From CAYZPB01 sp964480445 (GTDB taxonomy: Bacteria; Bacillota; Bacilli; Tepidibacillales; Tepidibacillaceae): a stretch of DNA of 32,920 nucleotides. How positions within the stretch are numbered: position 1 is the stretch's first letter; every line of letters begins with the position of its first letter. Positions 16,929 to 24,774 of this stretch are shown one piece after another. The stretch lies in the NCBI GenBank assembly GCA_964480445.1, contig CAYZPB010000004.1:1-32920 (forward strand), given 5' to 3'. The notes beneath the pieces are model-generated. The model was not told where the DNA came from and made no database searches. It saw nothing but the letters and a program-made list of their open reading frames with translations. The position numbers were made by a program, and so were the translations under genes.

Positions 16929-17750
16929 TAGTTGCTTTAAGTAGACTATTTCATCACGGTATTCCTCTTCATCATCAACAGGCGTTTCAAGTATAAAGGG
17001 AATATGTGCCAACTGTTCTGCTTTTAAAAACTTCTGTAATGCTTCTACGCCTATCTCACCTTCGCCTATTTTTGCATGACGATCCTTCTTACTGTTAAAT
17101 GGCTCCTTAGAGTCATTAAAGTGAATCGCCACTAAATTCTCAAGAAAACCTGTCTTTTTAAACGATTCTATTAACTGATCAAAGAGCTCATTATTCCATA
17201 TCCCTGCAACAAAAGCATGACAAGTATCAAAGCAGAAGCCAATTCGTTCAGGATATTTTGTCATTTGACGAATTTGGACAAGTTGCTGCGGATCCATCCC
17301 TATCTCAGTCCCCATACCAGCTGCATTTTCCAAAACAAGCAATGTTGACCCATCATAACGATCTAGAATTAGATTTAGTGACTCAACCATCCTATTTATC
17401 CCATATTCTACACCTTCACCGACATGTTTACCACAATGCACGACAGCACCTATCGAGCCATACGCTTCAGCGATGTAAAGATCTTCAACTAATGAGTCTA
17501 CCGATAATTTTTGTAAATCATCCTTAGGTGAAGATAGATTCGATATATATGGCGTGTGACAAAGGATACTTATATTGTTGTCTTCACAGAACTTTTTACC
17601 CTTAGTAGCATCAACCATGTCTAGCTTCTTAGGCCTTAGCGAACGAGGGTTCTTGGTAAAAACTTGGAAGGCATTAGCTCCTAGGTCAAGCGCCTTTTCA
17701 CCCGCCTTATATAGTCCTTTGCTTACACTTAAATGGCAACCAATTTTCAT
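16917..17750 (-). CDS. nfo: Endonuclease IV (AP endonuclease)
   Basis: Base-excision repair enzyme cutting 5' of abasic sites; TIM barrel with three zinc ions. 277 residues from the ATG at 17750, which has a textbook AAGGAGGG upstream; the frame is open another 14 codons but without a site. Metal-binding motifs in order: GCHLSVSKG (N-terminal His), VVHCGKHVGEG, LLVLENAAGMG (Glu), GFCFDTCHAFVAG (Asp and His), AIHFNDSKEPFNSKKDRHAKIGEG (split: IHFNDSK and DRHAKIGEG), and the final FILETP. It has its own promoter (17798-17826). The SOS-type polymerase unit lies just upstream. Confidence 0.95.
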   Translation of the reverse strand: MKIGCHLSVSKGLYKAGEKALDLGANAFQVFTKNPRSLRPKKLDMVDATKGKKFCEDNNISILCHTPYISNLSSPKDDLQKLSVDSLVEDLYIAEAYGSIGAVVHCGKHVGEGVEYGINRMVESLNLILDRYDGSTLLVLENAAGMGTEIGMDPQQLVQIRQMTKYPERIGFCFDTCHAFVAGIWNNELFDQLIESFKKTGFLENLVAIHFNDSKEPFNSKKDRHAKIGEGEIGVEALQKFLKAEQLAHIPFILETPVDDEEEYRDEIVYLKQLVNS

Positions 17751-17797
17751 TAATTGTCCCTCCTTAAACTCAGCAATAACTATCAACGACATTTATA

Positions 17798-17826
17798 ATT
17801 ATATAACTGCTCTTTTAGTTTAACAA
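17798..17826 (-). promoter_or_regulatory. Promoter of nfo
   Basis: TTGTTA (17826-17821), 17-base spacer, TATAAT (17803-17798) on the minus strand, in the gap between the alpha/beta hydrolase and nfo. Confidence 0.72.
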
Positions 17827-17844
17827 GTTATTTAAAGTCAGCAC

Positions 17845-18651
17845 TTATTCCGCCCTCTCTAAAACCCAATCAGAAAATAATTTTAGATAGATATCTCGTT
17901 CTGGTTCGTTAAAAACTTCATGATAAAGTGAGGGTATATTAATGTAGTTTATCAACTCATGATTAATTAATTTAGCGAACTCGTCTGCCTGATCTGTATC
18001 TACAAGTTGGTCATTGCCAGCTTGCAAAAATAGTAATGGCATTTTAGCCCGGTTAATTTCATCTACATCCTCCCATACTTTGGTGATTGCTGATTGCATT
18101 TCATAAAAAAGTCCAAGGCTCATCTTACCGTAATTTAACGGATCAATAGCATATTCTTCTCTAATTTCCGGATCGCGACTAACGTCTTCTGGTTTAATTC
18201 TACTGTCAAATTTAATTTTTGGCGAAATTTTTCTCAAAATATTAGCTATAAACAGAAGTCCCGACGACAACTCTAACTTAACACTGATAGCAGGCGAGGT
18301 AACCGCAACCCCTACTAACATAGCTGGAAGTTCGCGTGTTTGTAAATAACGTAAGACGATTAGACCACCGAGGCTGTGCCCATATAGGATTAATGGTGTC
18401 TTAGGCCATTTGTCACTAGTGTAATTGATCCACTGTTCAACCTGATTTAAATAATCGTTAAAATCATCAATGTGTCCGCGCGCCTGATTCGATGTGCCAA
18501 AGCCTGGCAAATCGCCGCCAACCATGTTTATTTGCTGACTATTTAGCCATTCCCCTACATGTTTGTACCTACCAAAATGCTCCCCTAATCCATGGATTGT
18601 TAATACAACAGCTTTTGGATTTTCAACAGTGTATTCTTTAACCCTTGCCAT
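17845..18651 (-). CDS. Alpha/beta hydrolase, lysophospholipase/monoacylglycerol lipase type
   Basis: 268 residues, single alpha/beta-hydrolase domain of the PldB/COG2267 type. HGLGEHFGRY (oxyanion region) is the family hallmark of monoglyceride lipases. The nucleophile elbow is YGHSLGGL (Ser about 95), the acid LQAGNDQLVD, and the catalytic histidine is in LYHEVFNEPERD. The substrate is likely a lysophospholipid or monoacylglycerol. GGAGGAG lies seven bases before the ATG. It begins 30 bases after yolD-like, so it may be read from the SOS-type promoter upstream. Confidence 0.9.
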   Translation of the reverse strand: MARVKEYTVENPKAVVLTIHGLGEHFGRYKHVGEWLNSQQINMVGGDLPGFGTSNQARGHIDDFNDYLNQVEQWINYTSDKWPKTPLILYGHSLGGLIVLRYLQTRELPAMLVGVAVTSPAISVKLELSSGLLFIANILRKISPKIKFDSRIKPEDVSRDPEIREEYAIDPLNYGKMSLGLFYEMQSAITKVWEDVDEINRAKMPLLFLQAGNDQLVDTDQADEFAKLINHELINYINIPSLYHEVFNEPERDIYLKLFSDWVLERAE

Positions 18652-18681
18652 TTATAACTCCTCCATTTTCCTGAATAATTC

Positions 18682-19014
18682 TTATTTTATCATCAAATCT
18701 GCTATTGCACTAATCATAATCTTATTTTTGATTCCTTGGGAATCAACTATACAAATAAGACCCTCTTCAATATTCCAGTCATTAATTTTCCCAACTAAGG
18801 TTTTTCCTTTGCTTTCTCTTAATTGAATACGGATTTCTAAATCATTAAGCAACGCCCTCTCCCATGTGCACTGCCACTCTTCATAGTTTATCAGTTCGCT
18901 ACATACCTCTTCCTCATAGTTAGTACGTCTTAGTTGGTTGCAACTATTCAATAATTGGCGATGCTCAGCAAGCATCATGCGACTTCCTTCCCACAAAAGA
19001 TTTCCACGTTTCAC
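18682..19014 (-). CDS. YolD-like protein
   Basis: 110 residues. The N-terminal KRGNLLWEGSRMMLAEHR matches the YolD family start (RG...W....MMLPEH). The rest has a basic/acidic mix with no membrane segment. YolD-like genes are known partners of Y-family polymerases (UvrX, YqjW) in bacilli and their mobile elements; the molecular role is unknown. The GTG start overlaps the polymerase stop (GTGA), with GGAGG inside the polymerase gene, which strongly supports co-translation. Confidence 0.85.
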   Translation of the reverse strand: MKRGNLLWEGSRMMLAEHRQLLNSCNQLRRTNYEEEVCSELINYEEWQCTWERALLNDLEIRIQLRESKGKTLVGKINDWNIEEGLICIVDSQGIKNKIMISAIADLMIK

Positions 19015-20249
19015 TTTTGATGCCCTCCAATTTTATTTGCACGATCGAAAAATAGACCCTTAGGTAATAAAGATGATGCTCGAAAAATCGAGGTTTTCCC
19101 ATACTTTCTTCTGATTCCATCCATTACAAGACCAATTTTTTCATCTTTCTCAATGTCGGAAAATAGATCCAACTGCAACTCCTTAGAATCCTCTAGCTGC
19201 GTTATATTTACCCCAATACTACGAATCGGAGTTCTATTCCAATAAGTATCAAAGATTGTTCTACAAGCTTGATAAATTTCTAATGTATTATCTGATGGTG
19301 AAGGGAGTGTTAACTGGCGATTAAATCCGTTATTTCTCTTTAGATCCGCACCTCTTATATGTACATTAATGGTTCTCGCTTTTAACTCCATCCCCCGCGC
19401 CCTACGTGCAACCTCTTCAGCCAATTCAAGAAGAATAATTTCTATATCCTCTTTCTTTTCATAATCTCGGGGCAAGGTTATGCTATTACCAATACTTTTA
19501 TGTCTTTCCGTTGAATTATTTGTTACTGGAGAATGGTCAATCCCTTGGGCGCTCATCCAGAGAACACGTCCATTAATCCCCCAGCGTTTTTCTAAATCAG
19601 CTACTGGTCTTCTTGCTAAATCTCCAATTGTATAGACGCCAATTCGTTCAAGGTTTAGTCGCATCCGACCGCCAACACCAAACAGCTTATCTACTGGCAA
19701 GTCAGCAGTTAATTGCTGGTAATTATTTGAGGATAGTCTGTAGACTCCCTCCTTATGCTTCTTGGCAAAATTATCGCAGGCCATCTTAGCTTGGATTTTG
19801 TTTTCACCAATTCCAACCTTCGCAACAACCCCGACATCATTGTAAATTTTTTCTTGAATCATACGAGCAATCTTCTCTGCAGAGCCGAACAAGGACAAAA
19901 CATTAGTAATATCTAAAAATTGTTCATCGATTGAGAAGACCTCAACCATATCGGTAAACTGATTTAAGATATCTGTTATTTGAATCGACGCCTCAACATA
20001 TTTGCTCATGCGCGGTCGCACAAAAGTGGCATCCGGACAGAGATTTAAAACCTCCCAAATCGGCATTGCCGTTTTTACACCACAGCTTTTAGCAGCAGGA
20101 TTTGCAGCTAAGGTGATGCCATGACGCTTCTCCGGATCACCGCAGACTACTACTTTTTTACCCCTTAATTCGGGATTGTCCGCTTCTTCAACTGCAGCAA
20201 AAAAGCTTTGGATGTCAACTAAAAATATTGTTTTTGTCATTTTTCCCAT
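19011..20249 (-). CDS. Y-family DNA polymerase (UvrX/UmuC-like)
   Basis: Error-prone translesion polymerase, about 412 residues. The catalytic palm has LVDIQSFFAAVE (first Asp) and EVFSIDEQFLDIT (the SIDE motif with Asp-Glu). GVGGRMRLNLERIGVYTIGDL is the helix-hairpin-helix (thumb) region. The C-terminal little-finger domain ends in a short tail with QLDLF, a plausible beta-clamp-binding motif. Pairing with YolD makes it the UvrX/YqjW branch rather than DinB. Starts at GTG 20258, ATG 20249 and ATG 20240 are all possible; I chose 20249 (GAGTG six bases upstream). A LexA-type box sits 49 bases upstream. Confidence 0.9.
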   Translation of the reverse strand: MGKMTKTIFLVDIQSFFAAVEEADNPELRGKKVVVCGDPEKRHGITLAANPAAKSCGVKTAMPIWEVLNLCPDATFVRPRMSKYVEASIQITDILNQFTDMVEVFSIDEQFLDITNVLSLFGSAEKIARMIQEKIYNDVGVVAKVGIGENKIQAKMACDNFAKKHKEGVYRLSSNNYQQLTADLPVDKLFGVGGRMRLNLERIGVYTIGDLARRPVADLEKRWGINGRVLWMSAQGIDHSPVTNNSTERHKSIGNSITLPRDYEKKEDIEIILLELAEEVARRARGMELKARTINVHIRGADLKRNNGFNRQLTLPSPSDNTLEIYQACRTIFDTYWNRTPIRSIGVNITQLEDSKELQLDLFSDIEKDEKIGLVMDGIRRKYGKTSIFRASSLLPKGLFFDRANKIGGHQK

Positions 20250-20297
20250 CTTTATCACTCATAATCTATCTGATACTCTTATTATACACCAAATTAA

Positions 20298-20309
20298 GAA
20301 CATTTGTTC
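20298..20309. promoter_or_regulatory. LexA (DinR) SOS box
   Basis: Palindrome GAAC-ATTT-GTTC, matching the Gram-positive LexA half-sites GAAC-N4-GTTC. On the minus strand it overlaps the -35 zone of a promoter whose -10 is TATAAT (20286-20281). It therefore predicts DNA-damage induction of the polymerase, YolD-like and possibly the hydrolase genes. Confidence 0.85.
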
Positions 20310-20321
20310 TATTAATCAAAA

Positions 20322-20351
20322 TAAAAAAGAGATTGCACGAAGCAATCTCTT
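20322..20351 (-). terminator. Terminator of the DUF1292 gene
   Basis: Ten-base perfect stem (20327-20336 with 20342-20351) with a five-base loop, followed on the minus strand by a T run. It ends transcription before the SOS box and polymerase promoter. Confidence 0.9.
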
Positions 20352-20367
20352 GGTAATTACAATTTAA

Positions 20368-20649
20368 TTAATCAATTAACTCTTCGTAAGCTGCAACAAC
20401 TTTTTCCCATTCCTCATCATCTTCGATATCGACGAGATATTCCTCCCCATCTTCCTCCTCAAGGCGTAAAATTACGCCCTCCTCGTCTGCTTCATCGCAA
20501 GCAACTAATACTGCATACTCTTGATCTTCCAGATCAAAAACAGTAATTATTGTAAACTCACGCTCCAGACCTTCCTCATCAACTAGTTTTACTCTCTCTT
20601 CATATTCCTCGTCATTTCCACATCCACAATTTCCATTCTCATCACACAT
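20368..20649 (-). CDS. DUF1292 family protein (YrzB-like)
   Basis: 93-residue, very acidic protein. The body, with FTIITVFDLEDQEYAVLVAC and a run of Glu/Asp ending in WEKVVAAYEELID, matches the DUF1292/YrzB pattern, which has no known function. The N-terminus is unusual: CDENGNCGCGND places three cysteines within the first ten residues, a possible metal-binding site. ATG with GGAGGC nearby. In many Bacillota this family sits beside ruvX (yrrK); here it stands alone, between its own promoter and terminator. Confidence 0.85.
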   Translation of the reverse strand: MCDENGNCGCGNDEEYEERVKLVDEEGLEREFTIITVFDLEDQEYAVLVACDEADEEGVILRLEEEDGEEYLVDIEDDEEWEKVVAAYEELID

Positions 20650-20708
20650 TTTCCTGCCTCCATTCTTCTATATAATTAGACTAAGTTTCAATTAATAACC
20701 TAGTTTAG

Positions 20709-20738
20709 ATTATACACAATCCGAAATCAACTTGTCCA
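20709..20738 (-). promoter_or_regulatory. Promoter of the DUF1292 gene
   Basis: TGGACA (20738-20733), 18-base spacer, TATAAT (20714-20709) on the minus strand. The rest of the 219-base gap 20650-20868 holds only this and the terminator at 20811-20839. Confidence 0.6.
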
Positions 20739-20810
20739 CCCATTTTGCAAATCCAGCTTTAACGCGGGTAAACATTTTCAAGAACTGAGTAGAAATAACT
20801 GAAATTAAAT

Positions 20811-20839
20811 AAAAAAAGCCAATCCAATCAAGGTTGACT
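20811..20839 (-). terminator. Terminator of the copper-amine-oxidase-N-domain-like gene
   Basis: Imperfect stem of about 8 bp (20817-20825 with 20831-20839, with mismatch and G-T pairs), then seven T residues on the minus strand, 30 bases after the gene's stop. Confidence 0.65.
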
Positions 20840-20868
20840 TTTAAATAATTACCGATAACTGATATTAA

Positions 20869-21507
20869 TTATCTAACAGAAATTAATTTACCACCAATCT
20901 TTACAAATTTATTAGCAGTTGATGGACCGCTAATTAGCGCCTCTACCTCATAATTCCCCAAAGACAGAAAGTTAGTATTCTCAAAAAGATTTATATATTG
21001 CAGGCTATTTTCTCTGGAAGCATTATATTTTTGCTTAGTACTTTCACTAATTACTCTACCAGCAGGATCTATTAAGCGAACCATAATCTGAACCTCTTCA
21101 TAAGGCAGGCTATCTATCTCGCAGAAAACATAAAAACTAAAGTTGTAACGCTGTGTTTTATTAATTTTACCAAAGGGTGAATAGACCACATATGATTTAT
21201 TAGCGCTATCATAAACTGGGTTGATAGTAAATAGCATGTTAACTTTAGGCTTAGTTAATTCAACAGTCCTCTCCGGACCATTCCAACCAACTATAACATC
21301 AAGGTTTTCACCAACTGCACGTAAAGGAACCATTGTGTTTCCCTCCATCATTATAGCCGGCACTGATGTATCAAGCTCTTTACCATCTAGCTTAACCTTG
21401 ACTATTTCATTACCTTTATAATAGCCATGTATTGCACTTGTCCCATAAACAGTTGCAATACCTAAGACCAGAAATAAGACAACTAATATTATTAATTTCT
21501 TTCTCAT
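20869..21507 (-). CDS. Exported protein with copper-amine-oxidase N-terminal-like domain
   Basis: 212 residues. A signal peptide or N-terminal anchor (KK then a hydrophobic stretch, residues 5-22) is followed by a copper-amine-oxidase N-terminal-like domain at about 36-88. Its hallmarks VKLDGKELD, GNTMVPLRAVGENLDV and VGWNGPERTVEL are clear. This domain is common in surface proteins of Bacillota and has no enzymatic activity of its own. The C-terminal 120 residues look like an immunoglobulin-type beta domain (alternating hydrophobic strands, SLGNYEVEALISGP), not assigned further. GGTGGTGTGAGC lies before the ATG. It is a single-gene unit downstream of queC on the same strand. Confidence 0.8.
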   Translation of the reverse strand: MRKKLIILVVLFLVLGIATVYGTSAIHGYYKGNEIVKVKLDGKELDTSVPAIMMEGNTMVPLRAVGENLDVIVGWNGPERTVELTKPKVNMLFTINPVYDSANKSYVVYSPFGKINKTQRYNFSFYVFCEIDSLPYEEVQIMVRLIDPAGRVISESTKQKYNASRENSLQYINLFENTNFLSLGNYEVEALISGPSTANKFVKIGGKLISVR

Positions 21508-21621
21508 CGCTCACACCACCACTAAAATTTATAAATCAATCGAACTCAATCGATTTTACTTACTTATTATCTTATACACAGAATAGCGGAAAAAGTTTCG
21601 TTTTTACCCAGCGCAGCTAAT

Positions 21622-22296
21622 TTAGCGCTTTTTTAACATCTTATATTCATCATAACCCTTAGCCCGAAGTTTACAGGCAATGCATTTGCCACAGCCGGTG
21701 CCAATAAGCCCATAATAGCAGGTTACCGTTTCATCTCTTATCAAGTCAATAATACCCAATTGCTCACCCAGCTGCCAAACCTCTGCCTTAGTCAGTTCCA
21801 TCAACGGAGTATCAATTACAAATTCATATTCCATTGCTAATCTCAGGGTCTGCTGCAATGAGCTAATAAAATCAGCACGGCAATCTGGATAACCACTATA
21901 ATCAGTTTCCGAAACACCAATTACGAGATTCTTAATCGACCGCTCTTTCGCAAAAATTGCTGCATAACTAATAAACAACAGGTTACGTCCCTCCACAAAA
22001 GAATTGGGCAGTTCTGTGACGGCTCCGGTCTCATCACTAGTTGCTTTCTCCACGACATCGATTTCCGCGCGCGTTAACGAATTTGTAGTAAGTTCATTTA
22101 ATAGTGGCAAACTGAGGATGTGGTGACTCACACCAGCTACTTCACAGATTTTTTGAGCTTGCGTAAGCTCATTGCGGTGTTTCTGTCCATAATCAAAGGA
22201 AAGAGCTATTATCTCACCAAAACGCTCTTTCGCCCAAAATAGACAAGTAGTACTATCCTGCCCACCACTTAAAATTACAAGGGCACTTTTCGACAT
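21622..22296 (-). CDS. queC: 7-cyano-7-deazaguanine synthase QueC
   Basis: ATP-dependent enzyme turning 7-carboxy-7-deazaguanine plus ammonia into preQ0. About 224 residues. The PP-loop SGGQDSTTCLFWA sits near residues 10-22, and DYGQKHRNEL follows. The C-terminal zinc site GCGKCIACKLRAKGY provides the expected cysteines together with the Cys of CYYGLIGTG. The ATG at 22296 with AGGTGATC is preferred over the GTG at 22305. Last gene of the riboswitch-controlled operon; no convincing terminator follows. Confidence 0.97.
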   Translation of the reverse strand: MSKSALVILSGGQDSTTCLFWAKERFGEIIALSFDYGQKHRNELTQAQKICEVAGVSHHILSLPLLNELTTNSLTRAEIDVVEKATSDETGAVTELPNSFVEGRNLLFISYAAIFAKERSIKNLVIGVSETDYSGYPDCRADFISSLQQTLRLAMEYEFVIDTPLMELTKAEVWQLGEQLGIIDLIRDETVTCYYGLIGTGCGKCIACKLRAKGYDEYKMLKKR

Positions 22297-22305
22297 CCTG
22301 ATCAC

Positions 22306-22896
22306 CTATCCTCGATTAACAAGTAGCATTAATTCATTATTCAGTGATGCGTTCGTCACGAACTCACCACGTAGTGTTGATGTTATTGTTACAGTGTTAG
22401 GGCTTTTAATTCCTCTTGTTGTAATACAAGCATGTTCACCCTCAATAATCACTGCAACATTCTCTGACTCAGTAATTAATTGCATTATTTCCGCAATATC
22501 CGAGCCAATACGCTCTTGTAGTTGCAGACGACGTCCAACCATATCAACAAGGCGTACGATTTTGCTAAGACCAATCACTTTGTTCTTGGGAATATAAGCA
22601 ACTGTTGCCTTCATATTATACATTAAAGCAATATGATGTTCGCAATGACTGAAAAACTCAATATCTTTAAGGATTACGATATCCTTCCCATTCCCCACAA
22701 TTAAATCATCCTCAAATGTCACATTAAACATATCAGCAATTTCTTGGTTACTATAGCTGATACCCTCAAAACGTTCCTCATACATCGCTGCTACTCGCGC
22801 CGGTGTCTCCTTTAACCCCTCGCGATTCGGGTCCTCTCCGATCGCAATTAAAATCCCGCGTACATGTTCCTCAATCACTTTTTTATCGATTGACAT
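22306..22896 (-). CDS. folE: GTP cyclohydrolase I
   Basis: Opens GTP to 7,8-dihydroneopterin triphosphate, the entry step to both folate and deazaguanine synthesis. 196 residues. Motifs are REGLKETPARVAAMYE, FFSHCEHHI (zinc Cys and His), IGLSKIVRLVDMVGRRLQLQ (split: IGLSKIVRL, RRLQLQERI), GEHACITTRGI (second zinc Cys) and the ending TITSTLRG. Being placed between queE and queC implies that here it mainly feeds QueD. Start two bases after the queE stop, with an AGGGGGG ribosome site inside queE. Confidence 0.97.
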   Translation of the reverse strand: MSIDKKVIEEHVRGILIAIGEDPNREGLKETPARVAAMYEERFEGISYSNQEIADMFNVTFEDDLIVGNGKDIVILKDIEFFSHCEHHIALMYNMKATVAYIPKNKVIGLSKIVRLVDMVGRRLQLQERIGSDIAEIMQLITESENVAVIIEGEHACITTRGIKSPNTVTITSTLRGEFVTNASLNNELMLLVNRG

Positions 22897-22898
22897 CC

Positions 22899-23567
22899 CT
22901 ATACCCCCCTGCTTTCTTTCCCCCAGATAATTTTGTGTAGCTGTAACTGCAAATTAACCTCATTCCAGCCTTGCGCCAACATATATTTCACTATCGCCTC
23001 TGGGTTAATTTCACCAAATACTGGACTAATAAGTATGTTCGTTTTTCCTTGCAAATTATACTTTAAAATAAGTCTGTCAACCAGCTTAAGCTCTTCAATG
23101 TCTTGTACAACAAATTTTAATGCATCCTTTTTTCCTAAATATTTTAAATTACTTGTTAGCATCTGCCTTTCCATACCACTAAAAGGTAACTTATAATCCA
23201 TTGTATAAGCCATATTACTGATATCTAACTGAAAATATGGTCCTAAGTCGATGCTTCCATTTGTCTCTACTTCAATCTGTAAATCTTCATTTCTTCCAAG
23301 TAAGAGCAGTAATTCACTAATATTTCTTTGTAATAGCGGTTCACCACCAGTTAGAGTAACATTTTGCACTCCAGTACTTATAATGTAATTATAAATTCTC
23401 TCTGCCGTCATTAATTCATAACTAACATCAGGCTCATTAGCCCAGCTTGTATCGCAGTAATTGCAGTCTAAATTGCAAGAGGCAAAGCGAATGAATGTGG
23501 CTAGTTGTCCAGCGCGCGGTCCTTCTCCGTTAATGCTTGTAAACTTTTCGACAACTTTATACTGCAT
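22899..23567 (-). CDS. queE: 7-carboxy-7-deazaguanine synthase QueE
   Basis: Radical-SAM enzyme that rearranges 6-carboxytetrahydropterin to 7-carboxy-7-deazaguanine. 222 residues, a usual length. FTSINGEGPRAGQLATFIR (8-26) is the QueE N-terminal signature. The cluster motif is CNLDCNYCDTSW (CxxxCxxC, residues 32-43). TLTGGEPLL is the SAM-binding GGEP motif. The C-terminus, VNLQLQLHKIIWG, is the QueE ending. It lies 13 bases after queD with AGGTTGTG as ribosome site. Confidence 0.96.
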   Translation of the reverse strand: MQYKVVEKFTSINGEGPRAGQLATFIRFASCNLDCNYCDTSWANEPDVSYELMTAERIYNYIISTGVQNVTLTGGEPLLQRNISELLLLLGRNEDLQIEVETNGSIDLGPYFQLDISNMAYTMDYKLPFSGMERQMLTSNLKYLGKKDALKFVVQDIEELKLVDRLILKYNLQGKTNILISPVFGEINPEAIVKYMLAQGWNEVNLQLQLHKIIWGKESRGV

Positions 23568-23580
23568 TAATAATCACAAC

Positions 23581-24000
23581 CTATTCCTCATATATTGCAC
23601 TATTAGTGGGCGTTTCGTATACAGTAACTCTCTTTACAGAAAAATCTGCCGACTCTAATTGGCGATATATATGTGCTGCAAAATTTTCTGCTGTTGGTCG
23701 GAAGTCTACCGATGTAATCGCAAAGTTATCAGCAATTAAATGATTCAAGGTAGCTTCGCGCATAGTACCTTCTTCAATAATTAACACATGATCATAAGGT
23801 TCTAACAACTTAGATAAAGCGTTTTTTAATATTGAAAAATCTACCACCATTCCAGCATATTCGCCAGATGCGATCAGCTTATCTGCCTGCACTTCTACTT
23901 CAATCCGCCAGCGATGTCCATGGATATTACTACATTTGCCATCGTAATCTGCTAGAAAATGTGCACTGTCAAAGCTCTGTTCAACCCTTAGTGTATACAC
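23581..24000 (-). CDS. queD: 6-carboxy-5,6,7,8-tetrahydropterin synthase QueD
   Basis: Zinc enzyme of the 6-pyruvoyl-tetrahydropterin synthase fold. 139 residues. Zinc ligands are His in SFDSAHFL (His14) and the two His of HGHRW (28-32); the catalytic Cys is in GKCSNIHGHRW. The later MVVDFSILKN, DHVLI and RPTAENFAAHIYRQL are family signatures, and the C-terminal VYETPTNSAIY has the conserved Glu. GTG start placed directly after the stop of the BadF-like gene (zero spacing), with AGGGGTG upstream inside that gene, so the two are translationally coupled. Confidence 0.96.
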   Translation of the reverse strand: MYTLRVEQSFDSAHFLADYDGKCSNIHGHRWRIEVEVQADKLIASGEYAGMVVDFSILKNALSKLLEPYDHVLIIEEGTMREATLNHLIADNFAITSVDFRPTAENFAAHIYRQLESADFSVKRVTVYETPTNSAIYEE

Positions 24001-24774
24001 TTAAATCACACCCCTATTTGAAAATTTTAAGCCATAATAGCAGCAACCAATCACTCCATTATATTGCGGGTCAGTTACTGTTAACACCTCATCATAGTCA
24101 GTCTGCAGGTAATGCAAGATTGCCTGGTTCAAAGCGACTCCACCTGTTACCACAATGCGCTGGCCTGGCAACCTGCTAAGCAAAGGTTTAAGGCGTCGAT
24201 AAAGTGAATAATTCACACTTGCACAAAGACGTTCAATCGCCACATTTTCAGTTATTTTACCAATTAGTTCTGATTCGGAAAAAACTGAACAAGTAGAATT
24301 TAGCAGAACTGGGCTCTCCCAATGTTGGGTAAGTTCCTCAAGTGGTAACTCTAGCAATAGAGCCATATTCTCAATATAACGACCGGAAGAAGCCGCACAT
24401 TTATCATTCAATTCCATATCTGTAATAATACCTTTTTCAACTTTGACAACTTTAACGTCTTGTCCACCAATATCAAGCAGAATAAAATCCTTAATAGCCA
24501 GCTGATAAAAGACACCATAAACATGCGCCTTCAGTTCATTAATCGGCTTAAATTCTGCAAACTCATAGTTGTTTCTACCATAACCGGTTGATACAGCATA
24601 ATCAACTGGACCGAGATCGAGCTTAGCAAGGTCAACCACTAATCCACTGGTGCTTTTACAGTAATCTCGGTAAAATTTCATTGTGCTGACTTTAAATTTC
24701 ATTTCAAGCTGTCCATCGACCATTAGGGCTATTTTGACCTCTCTGCTGCCAAGATCAATTCCGAGAATTCGCAT
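24001..24774 (-). CDS. BadF/HgdC-type ATPase activator of an Fe-S reductase
   Basis: 257-residue ASKHA-fold ATPase, the class that passes low-potential electrons to 2-hydroxyacyl-CoA dehydratases, benzoyl-CoA reductases and double-cubane proteins. ATP-binding motifs: GIDLGS (5-10), LLDIGGQDVKVV (99-110), and VTGGVALN (209-216). The inter-subunit [4Fe-4S] cluster ligands are in NDKCAASSGRY (Cys126) and STCSVFSESEL (Cys162), both normal for the family. The sequence looks intact and functional. The ATG directly follows the stop of the HgdB-like gene, and its own stop abuts the queD start, so it is firmly embedded in the queuosine operon. Its exact electron acceptor is presumably the HgdB-like neighbour. 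Confidence 0.9.
   Translation of the reverse strand: MRILGIDLGSREVKIALMVDGQLEMKFKVSTMKFYRDYCKSTSGLVVDLAKLDLGPVDYAVSTGYGRNNYEFAEFKPINELKAHVYGVFYQLAIKDFILLDIGGQDVKVVKVEKGIITDMELNDKCAASSGRYIENMALLLELPLEELTQHWESPVLLNSTCSVFSESELIGKITENVAIERLCASVNYSLYRRLKPLLSRLPGQRIVVTGGVALNQAILHYLQTDYDEVLTVTDPQYNGVIGCCYYGLKFSNRGVI

Noticed and set aside
21585..21640. Hairpin AGCGC...GCGCT after queC as a terminator
   Set aside because: The stem is short with a long loop and is not followed by a T run in the right place. The end of the que operon transcript is left unassigned.
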